A stretch of 5,773 nucleotides of DNA from Lysobacteraceae bacterium (GTDB lineage: Bacteria; Pseudomonadota; Gammaproteobacteria; DSM-19610): assembly GCA_020201295.1 (NCBI GenBank), contig JAIVHA010000232.1, positions 1-5,773 of the forward strand, given 5' to 3'. Positions 1 to 5,468 of the stretch are shown here, in pieces. The position numbers and the translations under genes were made by a program. The notes under the pieces were generated by a model. The model saw only the letters and a program-made list of their open reading frames with translations, did not search any database and was not told the origin of the DNA. Position 1 is the stretch's first letter. Each line of letters opens with the position of its first letter.

Positions 1-42
1 GGGTAAAAAAGTTTGCCTTTCAAAACCGGACCGGAAATAGAC

Positions 43-62
43 AAACACAATATATAGTGTTT
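43..62. other. AT-rich dyad upstream of the first hsp20
   Basis: Arms AAACAC (43-48) and GTGTTT (57-62) form an inverted repeat around an ATATAT core, inside an AT-rich island in otherwise GC-rich DNA. A second hairpin, CCCAAG (75-80) with CTTGGG (86-91), follows it. The octamer GGGTAGCC occurs twice (89-96 and 115-122). These could be a protein-binding site or the tail of an upstream transcription unit; nothing visible decides between them. No gene is evident in 1-215. Confidence 0.3.
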
Positions 63-150
63 CTAATATTCCAGCCCAAGACACCCTTGGGTAGCCATAT
101 CGCCCTCTGCACAAGGGTAGCCCCCGCCGCGAGGGATCACAAACGGGGCC

Positions 151-178
151 CTTGAAAGCCGCCCGGCCGGCCCAATCT
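151..178 (+). promoter_or_regulatory. sigma-32 (RpoH) heat-shock promoter
   Basis: CTTGAAA at 151-157 is a full match to the sigma-32 -35 box. After a 13-bp GC-rich spacer, CCCAATCT at 171-178 matches the -10 consensus CCCCATNT at all but one specified position. The predicted transcription start is about 184-186, giving a leader of roughly 30 nt before the Hsp20 start codon. The leader is too short to hold a ROSE-type RNA thermometer, so heat control is probably transcriptional. Confidence 0.75.
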
Positions 179-215
179 AGGGGGTATCGCAACCGGACAA
201 GAGGAGCACCACACC

Positions 216-653
216 ATGGCACTGCCCCATACCAACCCCTGGCGCCTGCTGGACCAACTGCAGCAGGACCTGAACCGACAGCTGAGCACGCGTGGAACCG
301 AGGATGACGCCAACATCACGACCAGTGACTGGGCCCCGGCCGTGGACATCCAGGAACTGGAGGACCGCTACCTGATCCATGCCGATATCCCCGGCGTCGA
401 CCCCAAGGACATCGAGGTCCACATGGAAAATGGCATACTGACCATCAAGGGTGAACGCCACAGCGAGTCCAAGGAAGAACGTGAAGGCTACAAGCGCGTC
501 GAGCGCTCCCGCGGCACCTTCTTCCGCCGTTTCAGCATGCCCGACACCGCCGATGCCACGAGCATCAGCGCCAAGTCGAAGAATGGCGTGCTGGAGGTCA
601 CGATTCCCAAGCAGGAAAAGGTGCAGCGGCGCAAGATCCAGGTGGAGGAATAG
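216..653 (+). CDS. Hsp20 family small heat-shock protein (complete)
   Basis: This ATP-independent cytoplasmic holdase binds partly unfolded proteins and keeps them refoldable by the DnaK/ClpB systems. The 145-residue product has a short N-terminal arm (about 1-38, with NPWRLLDQLQQDL) and an alpha-crystallin domain (about 39-133). That domain includes the diagnostic G-V-L motif near its end (G124-V125-L126). A C-terminal I-x-V motif (I141-Q-V143) is of the kind that docks onto a neighbouring domain during oligomer assembly. Length and layout are normal for class A bacterial sHsps. The ATG at 216 is preceded by GAGGAG at 201-206, nine bases upstream, which supports this start. It lies directly behind a sigma-32 promoter and upstream of a DnaJ-family gene, so it can feed clients to an Hsp70 pathway. 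I am confident of the family; no specific gene name (ibpA, hspA) is justified. Confidence 0.95.
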   Translation: MALPHTNPWRLLDQLQQDLNRQLSTRGTEDDANITTSDWAPAVDIQELEDRYLIHADIPGVDPKDIEVHMENGILTIKGERHSESKEEREGYKRVERSRGTFFRRFSMPDTADATSISAKSKNGVLEVTIPKQEKVQRRKIQVEE

Positions 654-681
654 GCCCGTCCCCCGCATGGAATGGCACTGC

Positions 682-748
682 CTGTGGGAGCGGCCTTGGC
701 CGCGAATATTCCTGCAACCCCGGTTCGCGGCCAAGGCCGCTCCTACAG
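682..748. repeat. REP-like inverted repeat pair between hsp20 and cbpA
   Basis: Two 25-bp arms (682-706 and 724-748) are inverted copies differing at one position, separated by a 17-bp loop. Each arm reads CTGTRGGAGCGGC, then a short variable core, then GCCGCGAA, and is itself partly palindromic. This resembles REP elements of Pseudomonas and relatives, which are spread by RAYT transposases; that family assignment is from memory. Transcribed, it would form a strong hairpin that could stabilise the upstream hsp20 mRNA or lower cbpA expression. It shares its ends with the element at 3401-3448. Confidence 0.8.
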
Positions 749-799
749 GTGTTTTCATCATGATCCGATGAAGAATGCCTAGCGCAAGGTTGTCCCGAC

Positions 800-1681
800 A
801 TGCAGTACAAGGATTATTACAAAACCATGGGTGTAGCGAAGGACGCCACCCAGGATGAAATCAAGCGCGCCTACCGCAAGCTGGCGCGCAAGTATCACCC
901 GGACGTCAGCAAGGAAGCCGATGCCGAGGCTCGCTTCAAGGAGGTCAACGAGGCCAACGAGGTCCTGAAGGACCCAGGCCGGCGCGCCGCCTATGACCAG
1001 CTTGGCAGTCAGTGGCGTGGCGGGCAGGATTTCACCCCGCCACCAGACTGGGCTACGGGATTCGAGTTCCGCGCCGAGAGCGGCGGCGAGCGCGACTTCA
1101 GCGAATTCTTCGAATCCCTGTTCGGTGGCCACAGTCCCTTCGGCGCCCAGGCCGGCTTCACGACGAGCCAACGGCGACGGGGTTTCCAACGCCAGGGCGA
1201 GGACCATCGCGCCAGGATCCGTATTTCCCTGGAAGACTCCTTCCAGGGTGCCCAGCGCACCATCCACCTGCAGGCCCCGCAGGTGGATGCCCAAGGCCAC
1301 GTGGGGGTTTCACCCCACACCCTCACGGTACGTATCCCCAAGGGGATCATCGCAGGCCAGCAGATCCGCCTGGCGGGTCAGGGCGGGGCGGGCCAGGCAG
1401 GCGGCCAGCCGGGGGATCTCTACCTCGACGTGGAGTTCGAACCCCATCCCCGTTTACGCCCCGAGGGGCGCAACCTGCACCAGGACCTGCCCGTCACCCC
1501 CTGGGAGGCGGCCCTCGGTGACAAGGTCAAGGTACCTACCCTCGGCGGCCCGGTGGAGCTCAGGATAACGCACCTGGGACTCACTGGCCGAGGGCTGGAG
1601 TCACCTGCGCGAGCGCGCTTCCCAGGCCCTGACCCGGTTCCACCCCGGCTACCGCGACGGCGGCCTGGAGACCGCCGATGA
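800..1681 (+). CDS. cbpA: CbpA-type DnaJ co-chaperone, C-terminus replaced by an out-of-frame tail
   Basis: CbpA-type (class II) J proteins stimulate the DnaK ATPase and deliver substrates. The product has a J domain at about 3-68 with the essential HPD at 33-35, a Gly/Phe-rich linker at about 70-125 (including FFESLFGGHSPFG), and no CxxCxGxG zinc-finger repeats, which separates it from true DnaJ. C-terminal domain I follows (about 133-210, with RIPKGIIAGQQIRLAGQGG), then the start of domain II (PVTPWEAALGDKVKVPTLGG). Family resemblance stops at about residue 256 (VELRI). The last 37 residues are Arg/Pro-rich and come from translating the next gene's N-terminal region in the wrong frame. About 50 residues of domain II and the dimerisation region are therefore missing. 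The J domain is intact, so some activity is possible. The ribosome site is weak (AAGG, 786-789). I infer it belongs to the heat-shock unit with the upstream hsp20. Confidence 0.88.
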   Translation: MQYKDYYKTMGVAKDATQDEIKRAYRKLARKYHPDVSKEADAEARFKEVNEANEVLKDPGRRAAYDQLGSQWRGGQDFTPPPDWATGFEFRAESGGERDFSEFFESLFGGHSPFGAQAGFTTSQRRRGFQRQGEDHRARIRISLEDSFQGAQRTIHLQAPQVDAQGHVGVSPHTLTVRIPKGIIAGQQIRLAGQGGAGQAGGQPGDLYLDVEFEPHPRLRPEGRNLHQDLPVTPWEAALGDKVKVPTLGGPVELRITHLGLTGRGLESPARARFPGPDPVPPRLPRRRPGDRR

Positions 1682-1748
1682 ACAGTTCCTGCGCCATAGC
1701 GCCCGTTGGGGACTACTGGCCGCGGAGGTACAGGAAACCAGCGACAGC
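1569..1748 (+). pseudogene. 5' remnant of second hsp20, without a start codon
   Basis: In the frame of the downstream Hsp20, these 60 codons continue its protein sequence upstream: RTWDSLAEGWSHLRERA, then ALTRF, then an acidic stretch and RWGLLAAEVQETSDS. This looks like the N-terminal arm and first strand of a proteobacterial Hsp20. The frame has no ATG, GTG or TTG and is closed by TAA at 1566-1568. The same bases are also read, in a different frame, as the foreign tail of the DnaJ protein. I read this as one side of a deletion junction at about 1560-1571 that removed the end of cbpA and the start of this gene. A programmed +1 shift from the cbpA frame could in principle rescue it, but no slippery site was recognised. 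Confidence 0.7.
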
Positions 1749-2039
1749 GTGCATATCAAACTGGAAGCACCGGGCATGAGCGCCGATGGCTTCGATATCC
1801 AGGTCCACAATGGCAACGTGGCCGTGATCCGAGGCGAAAAGCAGGTGCGGCACGAACAGAAGGAAGGGCGCTACCACATCATGGAATGCGCCTACGGTCA
1901 GTTCGAACGTGCCATCCCCCTGCCCACGGAGGTGGACGAAGCCGGTGCCCGGGCCCGTTACCGCGACGGGGTACTGCACCTCAGCCTGCCCAAGAGTCCC
2001 TCCGCCGTGGCACGCCGCATCGAGGTAAACGGAGACTGA
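1749..2039 (+). CDS. Second Hsp20 small heat-shock protein, N-terminally truncated
   Basis: An alpha-crystallin domain protein of the small heat-shock holdase family. Counting from GTG 1749 as residue 1 it has 96 residues: LEAPGM near the start, NVAVIRGEK (23-31), GRYHIMECAYGQFERAIPLP (40-59), the diagnostic G74-V75-L76, and a C-terminal I91-E-V93. This start is only the first possible one. Protein homology begins 60 codons earlier at 1569, and beginning at 1749 would cut into the first beta strands. The nearest purine-rich sequences (GGAGG 1724-1728, AGGA 1732-1735) are poorly spaced for GTG 1749. The gene is therefore probably broken, or expressed only through an unusual start or frameshift from cbpA. 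Codon use and the intact domain suggest the damage is recent. It differs clearly from the first Hsp20 in the window, so it is not a tandem duplicate. Confidence 0.7.
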   Translation: MHIKLEAPGMSADGFDIQVHNGNVAVIRGEKQVRHEQKEGRYHIMECAYGQFERAIPLPTEVDEAGARARYRDGVLHLSLPKSPSAVARRIEVNGD

Positions 2040-2056
2040 TTCCGGGTTGGCCGGAA
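2040..2056 (+). terminator. Weak hairpin after the second hsp20
   Basis: TTCCGG (2040-2045) and CCGGAA (2051-2056) form a 6-bp stem with a 5-nt loop, starting right after the TGA stop. No T tract follows, so it is a poor intrinsic terminator. It may mark a transcript end or simply be a stable hairpin. The AT-rich stretch beyond it, to about 2113, contains TTAATATT twice (2064-2071 and 2079-2086) and may act as an UP-like element for the next promoter. Confidence 0.3.
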
Positions 2057-2113
2057 AATTGCCTTAATATTTAATTTGTTAATATTGAATAGTATTTTTT
2101 GATAGCAGCCCAA

Positions 2114-2138
2114 ATAGTTGACTATTTTAGTAGGATTT
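2114..2138 (+). promoter_or_regulatory. IscR type 1-like operator
   Basis: The 25-bp sequence matches the IscR type 1 consensus at 22 positions. The first half ATAGTTGACT fits ATASYYGACT at every position, the centre ATTTT fits RWWWY, and the second half AGTAGGATTT fits AGTCRRSTAT at 7 of 10. Type 1 sites bind IscR carrying a [2Fe-2S] cluster and normally mediate repression when clusters are plentiful. The site covers the -35 box at 2118-2123, as in known iscR promoters, which supports repression. A related Rrf2-family regulator could use the same sequence. Confidence 0.6.
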
Positions 2139-2146
2139 TATATATT
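2118..2146 (+). promoter_or_regulatory. sigma-70 promoter for the 75-residue ORF
   Basis: TTGACT (2118-2123) and TATATT (2141-2146) each match the consensus at 5 of 6 positions, with an ideal 17-bp spacer and AT-rich DNA upstream. The predicted start is near 2153, giving a leader of about 34 nt before the start codon at 2187. This is the best housekeeping promoter in the window. Confidence 0.75.
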
Positions 2147-2186
2147 AGCAACCGTTAATAGATAATCTGCCAACGGAGGCACAGCT

Positions 2187-2414
2187 ATGAGCGGACTGAT
2201 TGCAAACTTCCCCCATGATGGCGTGGTCACGGTAAACCGCGTCATTCTGAAGCCTGACTACACCGTGGACGACTTGCAGGAGCGCGTCGCCATCCTCTGC
2301 GAGAACGTCAAGACCTATCACTCGGAAACCGGTTTCGTGGGCGGCTTCGTCTGCCTGAACAAGGGTAATGTTTCCAACGAGGGCTCCAGCATCGGCCAGG
2401 CCGTGGAGGAATGA
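2187..2414 (+). CDS. Small conserved-looking protein of unknown function, likely IscR-controlled
   Basis: A 75-residue soluble protein with no signal peptide or membrane segment. GGAGG at 2175-2179 lies seven bases before the ATG, so the start is secure. The visible pattern is a strand (VVTVNRVILKP, 13-23), an amphipathic helix (TVDDLQERVAILCENVKTYH, 26-45) and a strand (GFVGGFVCLN, 49-58), then a Gly/Ser-rich end (SNEGSSIGQ, 63-71). This beta-alpha-beta start recalls the ferredoxin-like fold of ABM-type monooxygenases, but at 75 residues it would be shorter than a usual ABM domain, and the match is only an impression. It has two cysteines (C38, C56), which do not form a known metal motif. 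It has its own promoter under an IscR-like site and its own terminator, so it is a single-gene unit. That context suggests a role in iron-sulfur or oxidative stress; I do not assign a function. Confidence 0.85.
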   Translation: MSGLIANFPHDGVVTVNRVILKPDYTVDDLQERVAILCENVKTYHSETGFVGGFVCLNKGNVSNEGSSIGQAVEE

Positions 2415-2437
2415 AAAATTCCCGCACAGGGAAACGG

Positions 2438-2464
2438 AAACGGGGCCACAAGGCCCCGTTTTTT
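2438..2464 (+). terminator. Rho-independent terminator of the 75-residue ORF
   Basis: AAACGGGGCC (2438-2447) pairs with GGCCCCGTTT (2452-2461) around an ACAA loop, and a run of Ts extends to 2464. It lies 24 bases past the stop codon. On the opposite strand the hairpin ends in a shorter T run (TTT), so it may also help end the convergent transglutaminase gene that stops at 2486. Confidence 0.92.
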
Positions 2465-2485
2465 GTTCCTGATCGTTGCCCGCGA

Positions 2486-3274
2486 TCACTCCTGGATTCG
2501 GTTCACTTCCACCTTTTGTATCAGGGGATAGACCGCGGGACCAAACTGGTTGTAGACGGCGACATCCGCCGCATCACGGCCATAGCCTATGGCCACGTAG
2601 CCACCCCTCAGTTCGGTCTGCGTAGCATCGAAGGTATACCAGCGCCCTCCCAGATAGGCCTCGAACCAGGCATGCATGTCGATGGGCTCCAGTCCATGCA
2701 GGTACCCCACCACCATTCGCGCCGGGATCGTCAGACCGCGGCACAGGGCGATACCCAGGTGGGCAAGATCACGGCATACGCCTGATTGTCTCAGGTTGAC
2801 CTCCACCGCGGAAACGGGGATGTCACTACTGCCCGGCGCGAAGCGGATCCGCTCGCGCAACCAGGTTTCGATGGCGGCCACCTGGTCGTAACCCAGGAGC
2901 TGTCCCGCGGTGATTTCGGCCGCCATCATGCCAAAGCGGTCCGACTCGCAGTAGCGGCTCGGCAACAGGTAGCGCAGCACCTCGTCGGGCAGGAACTGGA
3001 CCTCGATAAAGGGCGCCCCCGGGGCACGATCCACCTCGTCCGCGGTCATCACCTCGGCGGCGGTATGCACCGCAAAGGGTCCCGGCGGAGCGATCAGACG
3101 CTGACAGAGGTTGCCATAGCCATCCGTGAACTCGAACACCGGCACATTGGGAACGATCTTGTACTCCTCGCGCGCAATCCACTGGTGCGCTCCACTGCGC
3201 GGCCGCAGCATCAACACAAAGGGCGTATGCACTTCAATATTGAATGCCAGATCATAACTGGTGTTTAACCACAT
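2486..3274 (-). CDS. Transglutaminase-like (cysteine peptidase fold) family protein
   Basis: A 262-residue protein of the bacterial transglutaminase-like family. An N-terminal beta domain (about 1-95) includes FVLMLRPRSG (19-28) and a YGNLCQRLIAPPG segment (53-65). The papain-like transglutaminase core occupies about 125-225. The catalytic triad looks intact: C167 in SGVCRDLAHL, H201 in DMHAWFEAYL and D216 in WYTFDATQ. Such proteins hydrolyse or transfer at amide bonds, but substrates of most bacterial members are unknown. There is no signal peptide or membrane helix, so it is probably cytoplasmic. The ATG at 3272-3274 gives the natural family N-terminus, although no good ribosome site precedes it. 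It stands alone: convergent with the 75-residue ORF and separated by more than 300 bp from the catalase gene on the same strand. Family assignment is firm; the biological role is open. Confidence 0.92.
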   Translation of the reverse strand: MWLNTSYDLAFNIEVHTPFVLMLRPRSGAHQWIAREEYKIVPNVPVFEFTDGYGNLCQRLIAPPGPFAVHTAAEVMTADEVDRAPGAPFIEVQFLPDEVLRYLLPSRYCESDRFGMMAAEITAGQLLGYDQVAAIETWLRERIRFAPGSSDIPVSAVEVNLRQSGVCRDLAHLGIALCRGLTIPARMVVGYLHGLEPIDMHAWFEAYLGGRWYTFDATQTELRGGYVAIGYGRDAADVAVYNQFGPAVYPLIQKVEVNRIQE

Positions 3275-3330
3275 AACGAAAGACCGGTATGACGGGTTGA
3301 TCAGATATCCCCTGGCACAAGTCTAGCAGA

Positions 3331-3354
3331 GCCCCTCTCCGGAGGCGCTTTTTT
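3331..3354 (+). terminator. Orphan terminator-like hairpin
   Basis: GCCCCTC (3331-3337) pairs with GAGGCGC (3342-3348) around TCCG with one internal C/C mismatch, followed by six Ts (3349-3354). The T tract is on the + strand, yet no + strand gene lies upstream: both flanking genes are on the - strand. It could be a relic of a lost gene, or could block antisense transcription. Confidence 0.45.
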
Positions 3355-3400
3355 GTGAATACAGGGGACAGCCTTACCCCATCATTGCAAAATCTCCCCC

Positions 3401-3448
3401 GTAGGAACGGCGCGAGCCGCGAATGTTCGCGGCTCGCGCCGCTCCTAC
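3401..3448. repeat. REP-like near-perfect palindrome
   Basis: Two 23-bp arms (3401-3423 and 3426-3448) are inverted copies with a single mismatch, separated by only TG. Each arm reads GTAGGARCGGC, then a short core, then GCCGCGAA. The outer and inner ends equal those of the element at 682-748; only the core differs (GCGA here, CTTG there). Transcribed from the catalase side, this would fold into a very stable hairpin at the 3' end of that message and may protect or end it. Confidence 0.8.
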
Positions 3449-3593
3449 AGTGCCCGGGCCGAACCGCACTTCCGGTGCATTCCAGGCGCACGGTTCAAGA
3501 CCAGCGCTCGAAGGACCCGTACAGGGATTTCATGCTTCGTGCCACGGAATGTATCGCAACAATCGGGTTACGTCTGTCCCCCATGTGGGCCGA

Positions 3594-5048
3594 TCACTTA
3601 CCGCCGACGCCCTTGGCGATGCGGTCGCCGATGTCCTTGTCGATATTGCCCCAGTACTCGAGGGCGCGTTTCAACACGGGCTCGGAAACCCCTGCCTTGA
3701 GGTGGCCGACGACGTTGGATACCAGCCGCGCGCGTGCATCATCGTCCATCACCTCGCGTACCAGCGTGCCGGGCTGGCCGAAATCGTCGTCGTCCTTGCG
3801 CAGGGTGTAGGCGGCGCGGACCATGTCCCCATCGGCCGCCCAGGTCTCCACGGCAGGGTAGCGCTTGCCGTCGGCCTGCGGACCACCCTTGGAGTTCGGT
3901 GCGTACACGGGGTCGGACACGTTCTGCACGCGCATCGCCCCGTCCTTGCTGTAGCTGTGCACGGGGCACTTGGGCATATTGACCGGGATCTGCTTGTAGT
4001 TGGCGCCGATGCGGGCACGATGGGCGTCCGCGTAGGCAAAGATACGGCCCAGCAGCATCTTGTCGGGACTCACGCCGATACCGGGCACGAGATTATTGGG
4101 CTCGAAGGCGGCCTGCTCGATCTCGGTATGGTTGTCGGTGGGGTTACGGTTCAGGGTCAACTTGCCCACCTCGATCAAGGGGTAGTCACCATGCGGCCAC
4201 ACCTTGGTGAGGTCGAAGGGATTGAACCGATAGGTCTCCGCGTCGGCGAAGGGCATGATCTGCACGTGCAGGGTCCAGCTGGGGTGATCACCGCGCTGGA
4301 TCGCATTGAACAGGTCGCGCACATGATAATCGCCGTCGGCGCCGGCCAGATGGTCGGCCTCCTCCTGGGTCAGAAACTCGATACCCTGGTCGGTCTTGAA
4401 ATGATATTTCACCCAGAACTTCATGCCATTGGCGTTCACCCACATGTAGGTATGGCTGCCATAGCCATTCATGTTCCGCCAGGTCTTCGGGATGCCGCGA
4501 TCCCCCATGAGCCAGGTCACCTGGTGCGCCGACTCCGGCGACAGGGTCCAGAAGTCCCATTGCATATCGTGGTCGCGGAGGTTGGAGTCCGCGCGCCGTT
4601 TCTGGGAACGTATGAAGTGCTGGAACTTCATGGGGTCGCGTATAAAGAACACCGGCGTGTTGTTACCGACCAGGTCGTAGTTCCCTTCGGTGGTATAGAA
4701 CTTCAGCGCGAACCCGCGTGGATCGCGCCAGGTATCGGGGCTGCCGCGCTCGCCGGCGACGGTGGAAAATCGCGCCAGCACCTCGGTCTTGGTACTCGGC
4801 TGGAAAACCGCCGCCTTGGTGTAGCGGCTGACGTCCTTGGTGACCTTGAAATGCCCGAAGGCACCACTACCCTTGGCGTGCGGCTGGCGTTCCGGGATCC
4901 GCTCCCGGTTGAACTGTGCCATCTGCTCGATCAGGTAGTGATCCTGCAGGAGTATCGGGCCATCAGGACCGATGGTCAGGGAATGTTCATCGCTGGATAC
5001 CGGTATCCCGGCATCGGTGGTCGTGGGCTTATTGCCTTTGCTCGCCAT
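3594..5048 (-). CDS. katA: Monofunctional haem catalase, clade 3 (small subunit)
   Basis: It converts hydrogen peroxide to water and oxygen in the cytoplasm. The 484-residue length fits clade 3 small-subunit catalases, which are usually homotetramers. Visible active-site residues are the distal H57 in RQPHAKGSGAFG, the distal Asn in VGNNTPVFF (127-135, N130), and the proximal haem ligand Y339 in RIFAYADAHR with R335 nearby. Conserved segments RFSTVAGERGS (93-103), RDPRGFALKFYT (108-119) and DFWTLSPES (165-173) are intact, as is YRFNPFDLTKVWP (273-285). No signal peptide is present, so it is not a periplasmic KatB type. GGAGGA at 5055-5060 (complement) lies six bases before the ATG, which fixes the start. 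No frameshift or missing catalytic residue was found. It forms its own unit. Regulation by OxyR or Fur is plausible for the family, but no clear site was identified; the palindromes upstream are candidates. Confidence 0.97.
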   Translation of the reverse strand: MASKGNKPTTTDAGIPVSSDEHSLTIGPDGPILLQDHYLIEQMAQFNRERIPERQPHAKGSGAFGHFKVTKDVSRYTKAAVFQPSTKTEVLARFSTVAGERGSPDTWRDPRGFALKFYTTEGNYDLVGNNTPVFFIRDPMKFQHFIRSQKRRADSNLRDHDMQWDFWTLSPESAHQVTWLMGDRGIPKTWRNMNGYGSHTYMWVNANGMKFWVKYHFKTDQGIEFLTQEEADHLAGADGDYHVRDLFNAIQRGDHPSWTLHVQIMPFADAETYRFNPFDLTKVWPHGDYPLIEVGKLTLNRNPTDNHTEIEQAAFEPNNLVPGIGVSPDKMLLGRIFAYADAHRARIGANYKQIPVNMPKCPVHSYSKDGAMRVQNVSDPVYAPNSKGGPQADGKRYPAVETWAADGDMVRAAYTLRKDDDDFGQPGTLVREVMDDDARARLVSNVVGHLKAGVSEPVLKRALEYWGNIDKDIGDRIAKGVGGK

Positions 5049-5111
5049 CGTCTATCCTCCATTGGTTTCTTTCTTCCATAGGAACCCACCCCGCTCCATC
5101 GCGGCTCACCC

Positions 5112-5137
5112 CTGGATCCAGTTTAGACTAAATCCAG
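5112..5137. promoter_or_regulatory. Palindromic cluster upstream of catalase, possible operator
   Basis: A perfect 10-bp palindrome CTGGATCCAG (5112-5121) abuts TTTAGACTAAA (5122-5132), an 11-bp dyad. An ATCCAG (5132-5137) then repeats the palindrome's right half and pairs with CTGGAT at 5112-5117. The cluster sits 64-89 bp upstream of the catalase start codon, where a regulator would act. It does not fit the OxyR or Fur consensus as I know them. No confident -35/-10 pair was found for this gene. Confidence 0.4.
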
Positions 5138-5468
5138 ATACAAAGTTCCGGAGGCGGGATAAAAGCACGGAGTGCGTTGAACTCCTGCAGGGCGGCCCGA
5201 AGAGCGAGCGAAGCGAGTAATCCATAAAATCAAATACCTGGATGCCCGCCTCGGCAATTGCTCCATGCATTGCTCTCGACAATTGCTCCTGCATTGTTCT
5301 ACCTTCGCCCATCCTTGGGCTCGTACCTCCTGCATCCATGCAGTCGTACGCGGGCAAGACGAATGATTTTGGACTTCCCTGGCACGGAAAATTTTCCGAC
5401 CGCAGCTCGGCAAACCATTGGTTTTAGAACCGTGCATCTGGCCCGGTGCGCTGGCCAAGTGGCAAGTT
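5138..5468. other. Non-coding mosaic of short repeats and hairpins
   Basis: No gene is supported: the open frames on both strands lack ribosome sites and recognisable domains. Visible structure includes GAGCGAGCGAAGCGAG (5203-5218), the tandem repeat at 5255-5300, hairpin GCCCA-TCCT-TGGGC (5307-5320) and palindrome CTGCATCCATGCAG (5330-5343). The 7-bp inverted pair TGCCCGC (5243-5249) and GCGGGCA (5350-5356) brackets these last items. It looks like one interspersed repeat interrupted by another, but this cannot be confirmed without genome-wide comparison. Confidence 0.45.
5255..5300. repeat. Imperfect tandem repeat, about 25-bp period
   Basis: CAATTGCTCC, an optional A, then TGCATTGYTCT occurs twice (5255-5276 and 5280-5300). 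The copies differ by one deleted base and one C/T change. The repeat lies within the hairpin-rich non-coding stretch upstream of catalase. Confidence 0.65.

Larger units (their letters stand above)
3275..3593. other. Intergenic region between catalase and transglutaminase genes
   Basis: No gene is supported here. It contains a terminator-like hairpin (3331-3354), a phrase ACAGGGGACAG (3361-3371) of a kind seen near interspersed repeats in proteobacteria, and a 48-bp REP-like palindrome (3401-3448). The 145 bp between that palindrome and the catalase stop codon contain short inverted repeats but no convincing T-tailed terminator on the - strand. The promoter of the transglutaminase gene should lie within 3275-3330, but I found no clear -35/-10 pair. 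Confidence 0.6.

Noticed and set aside
682..748. The hairpin after the first hsp20 as an intrinsic terminator.
   Set aside because: It has no adjacent T tract, and its repeat at 3401-3448 marks it as a REP-like element.
993..1568. Long alternative frames (up to 191 codons) on both strands over cbpA.
   Set aside because: They are Arg/Pro/Ser-rich shadow translations of a gene with a clear J domain, and none has a family motif.
216..2039. Transmissible locus of heat resistance (LHR/TLQ).
   Set aside because: Two Hsp20 genes and a J protein recall it, but ClpG/ClpK, YfdX, HdeD, thioredoxin and FtsH partners are absent from the window.
1706..2074. A 122-codon frame overlapping the second hsp20.
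   Set aside because: The alpha-crystallin domain is in the frame starting at 1749; this frame is Arg/Gly-rich with no domain.
3423..5081. A 552-codon open frame on the + strand, antisense to catalase.
   Set aside because: It mirrors the catalase gene in codon-phase-linked frames, as GC-rich genes often do, has low-complexity Val/Gly/His-rich content, no domain and no ribosome site.
3401..5343. CRISPR array or integron attC sites among the repeats.
   Set aside because: There are no regularly spaced direct repeats with unique spacers, no cas genes, and no integrase or cassette genes.
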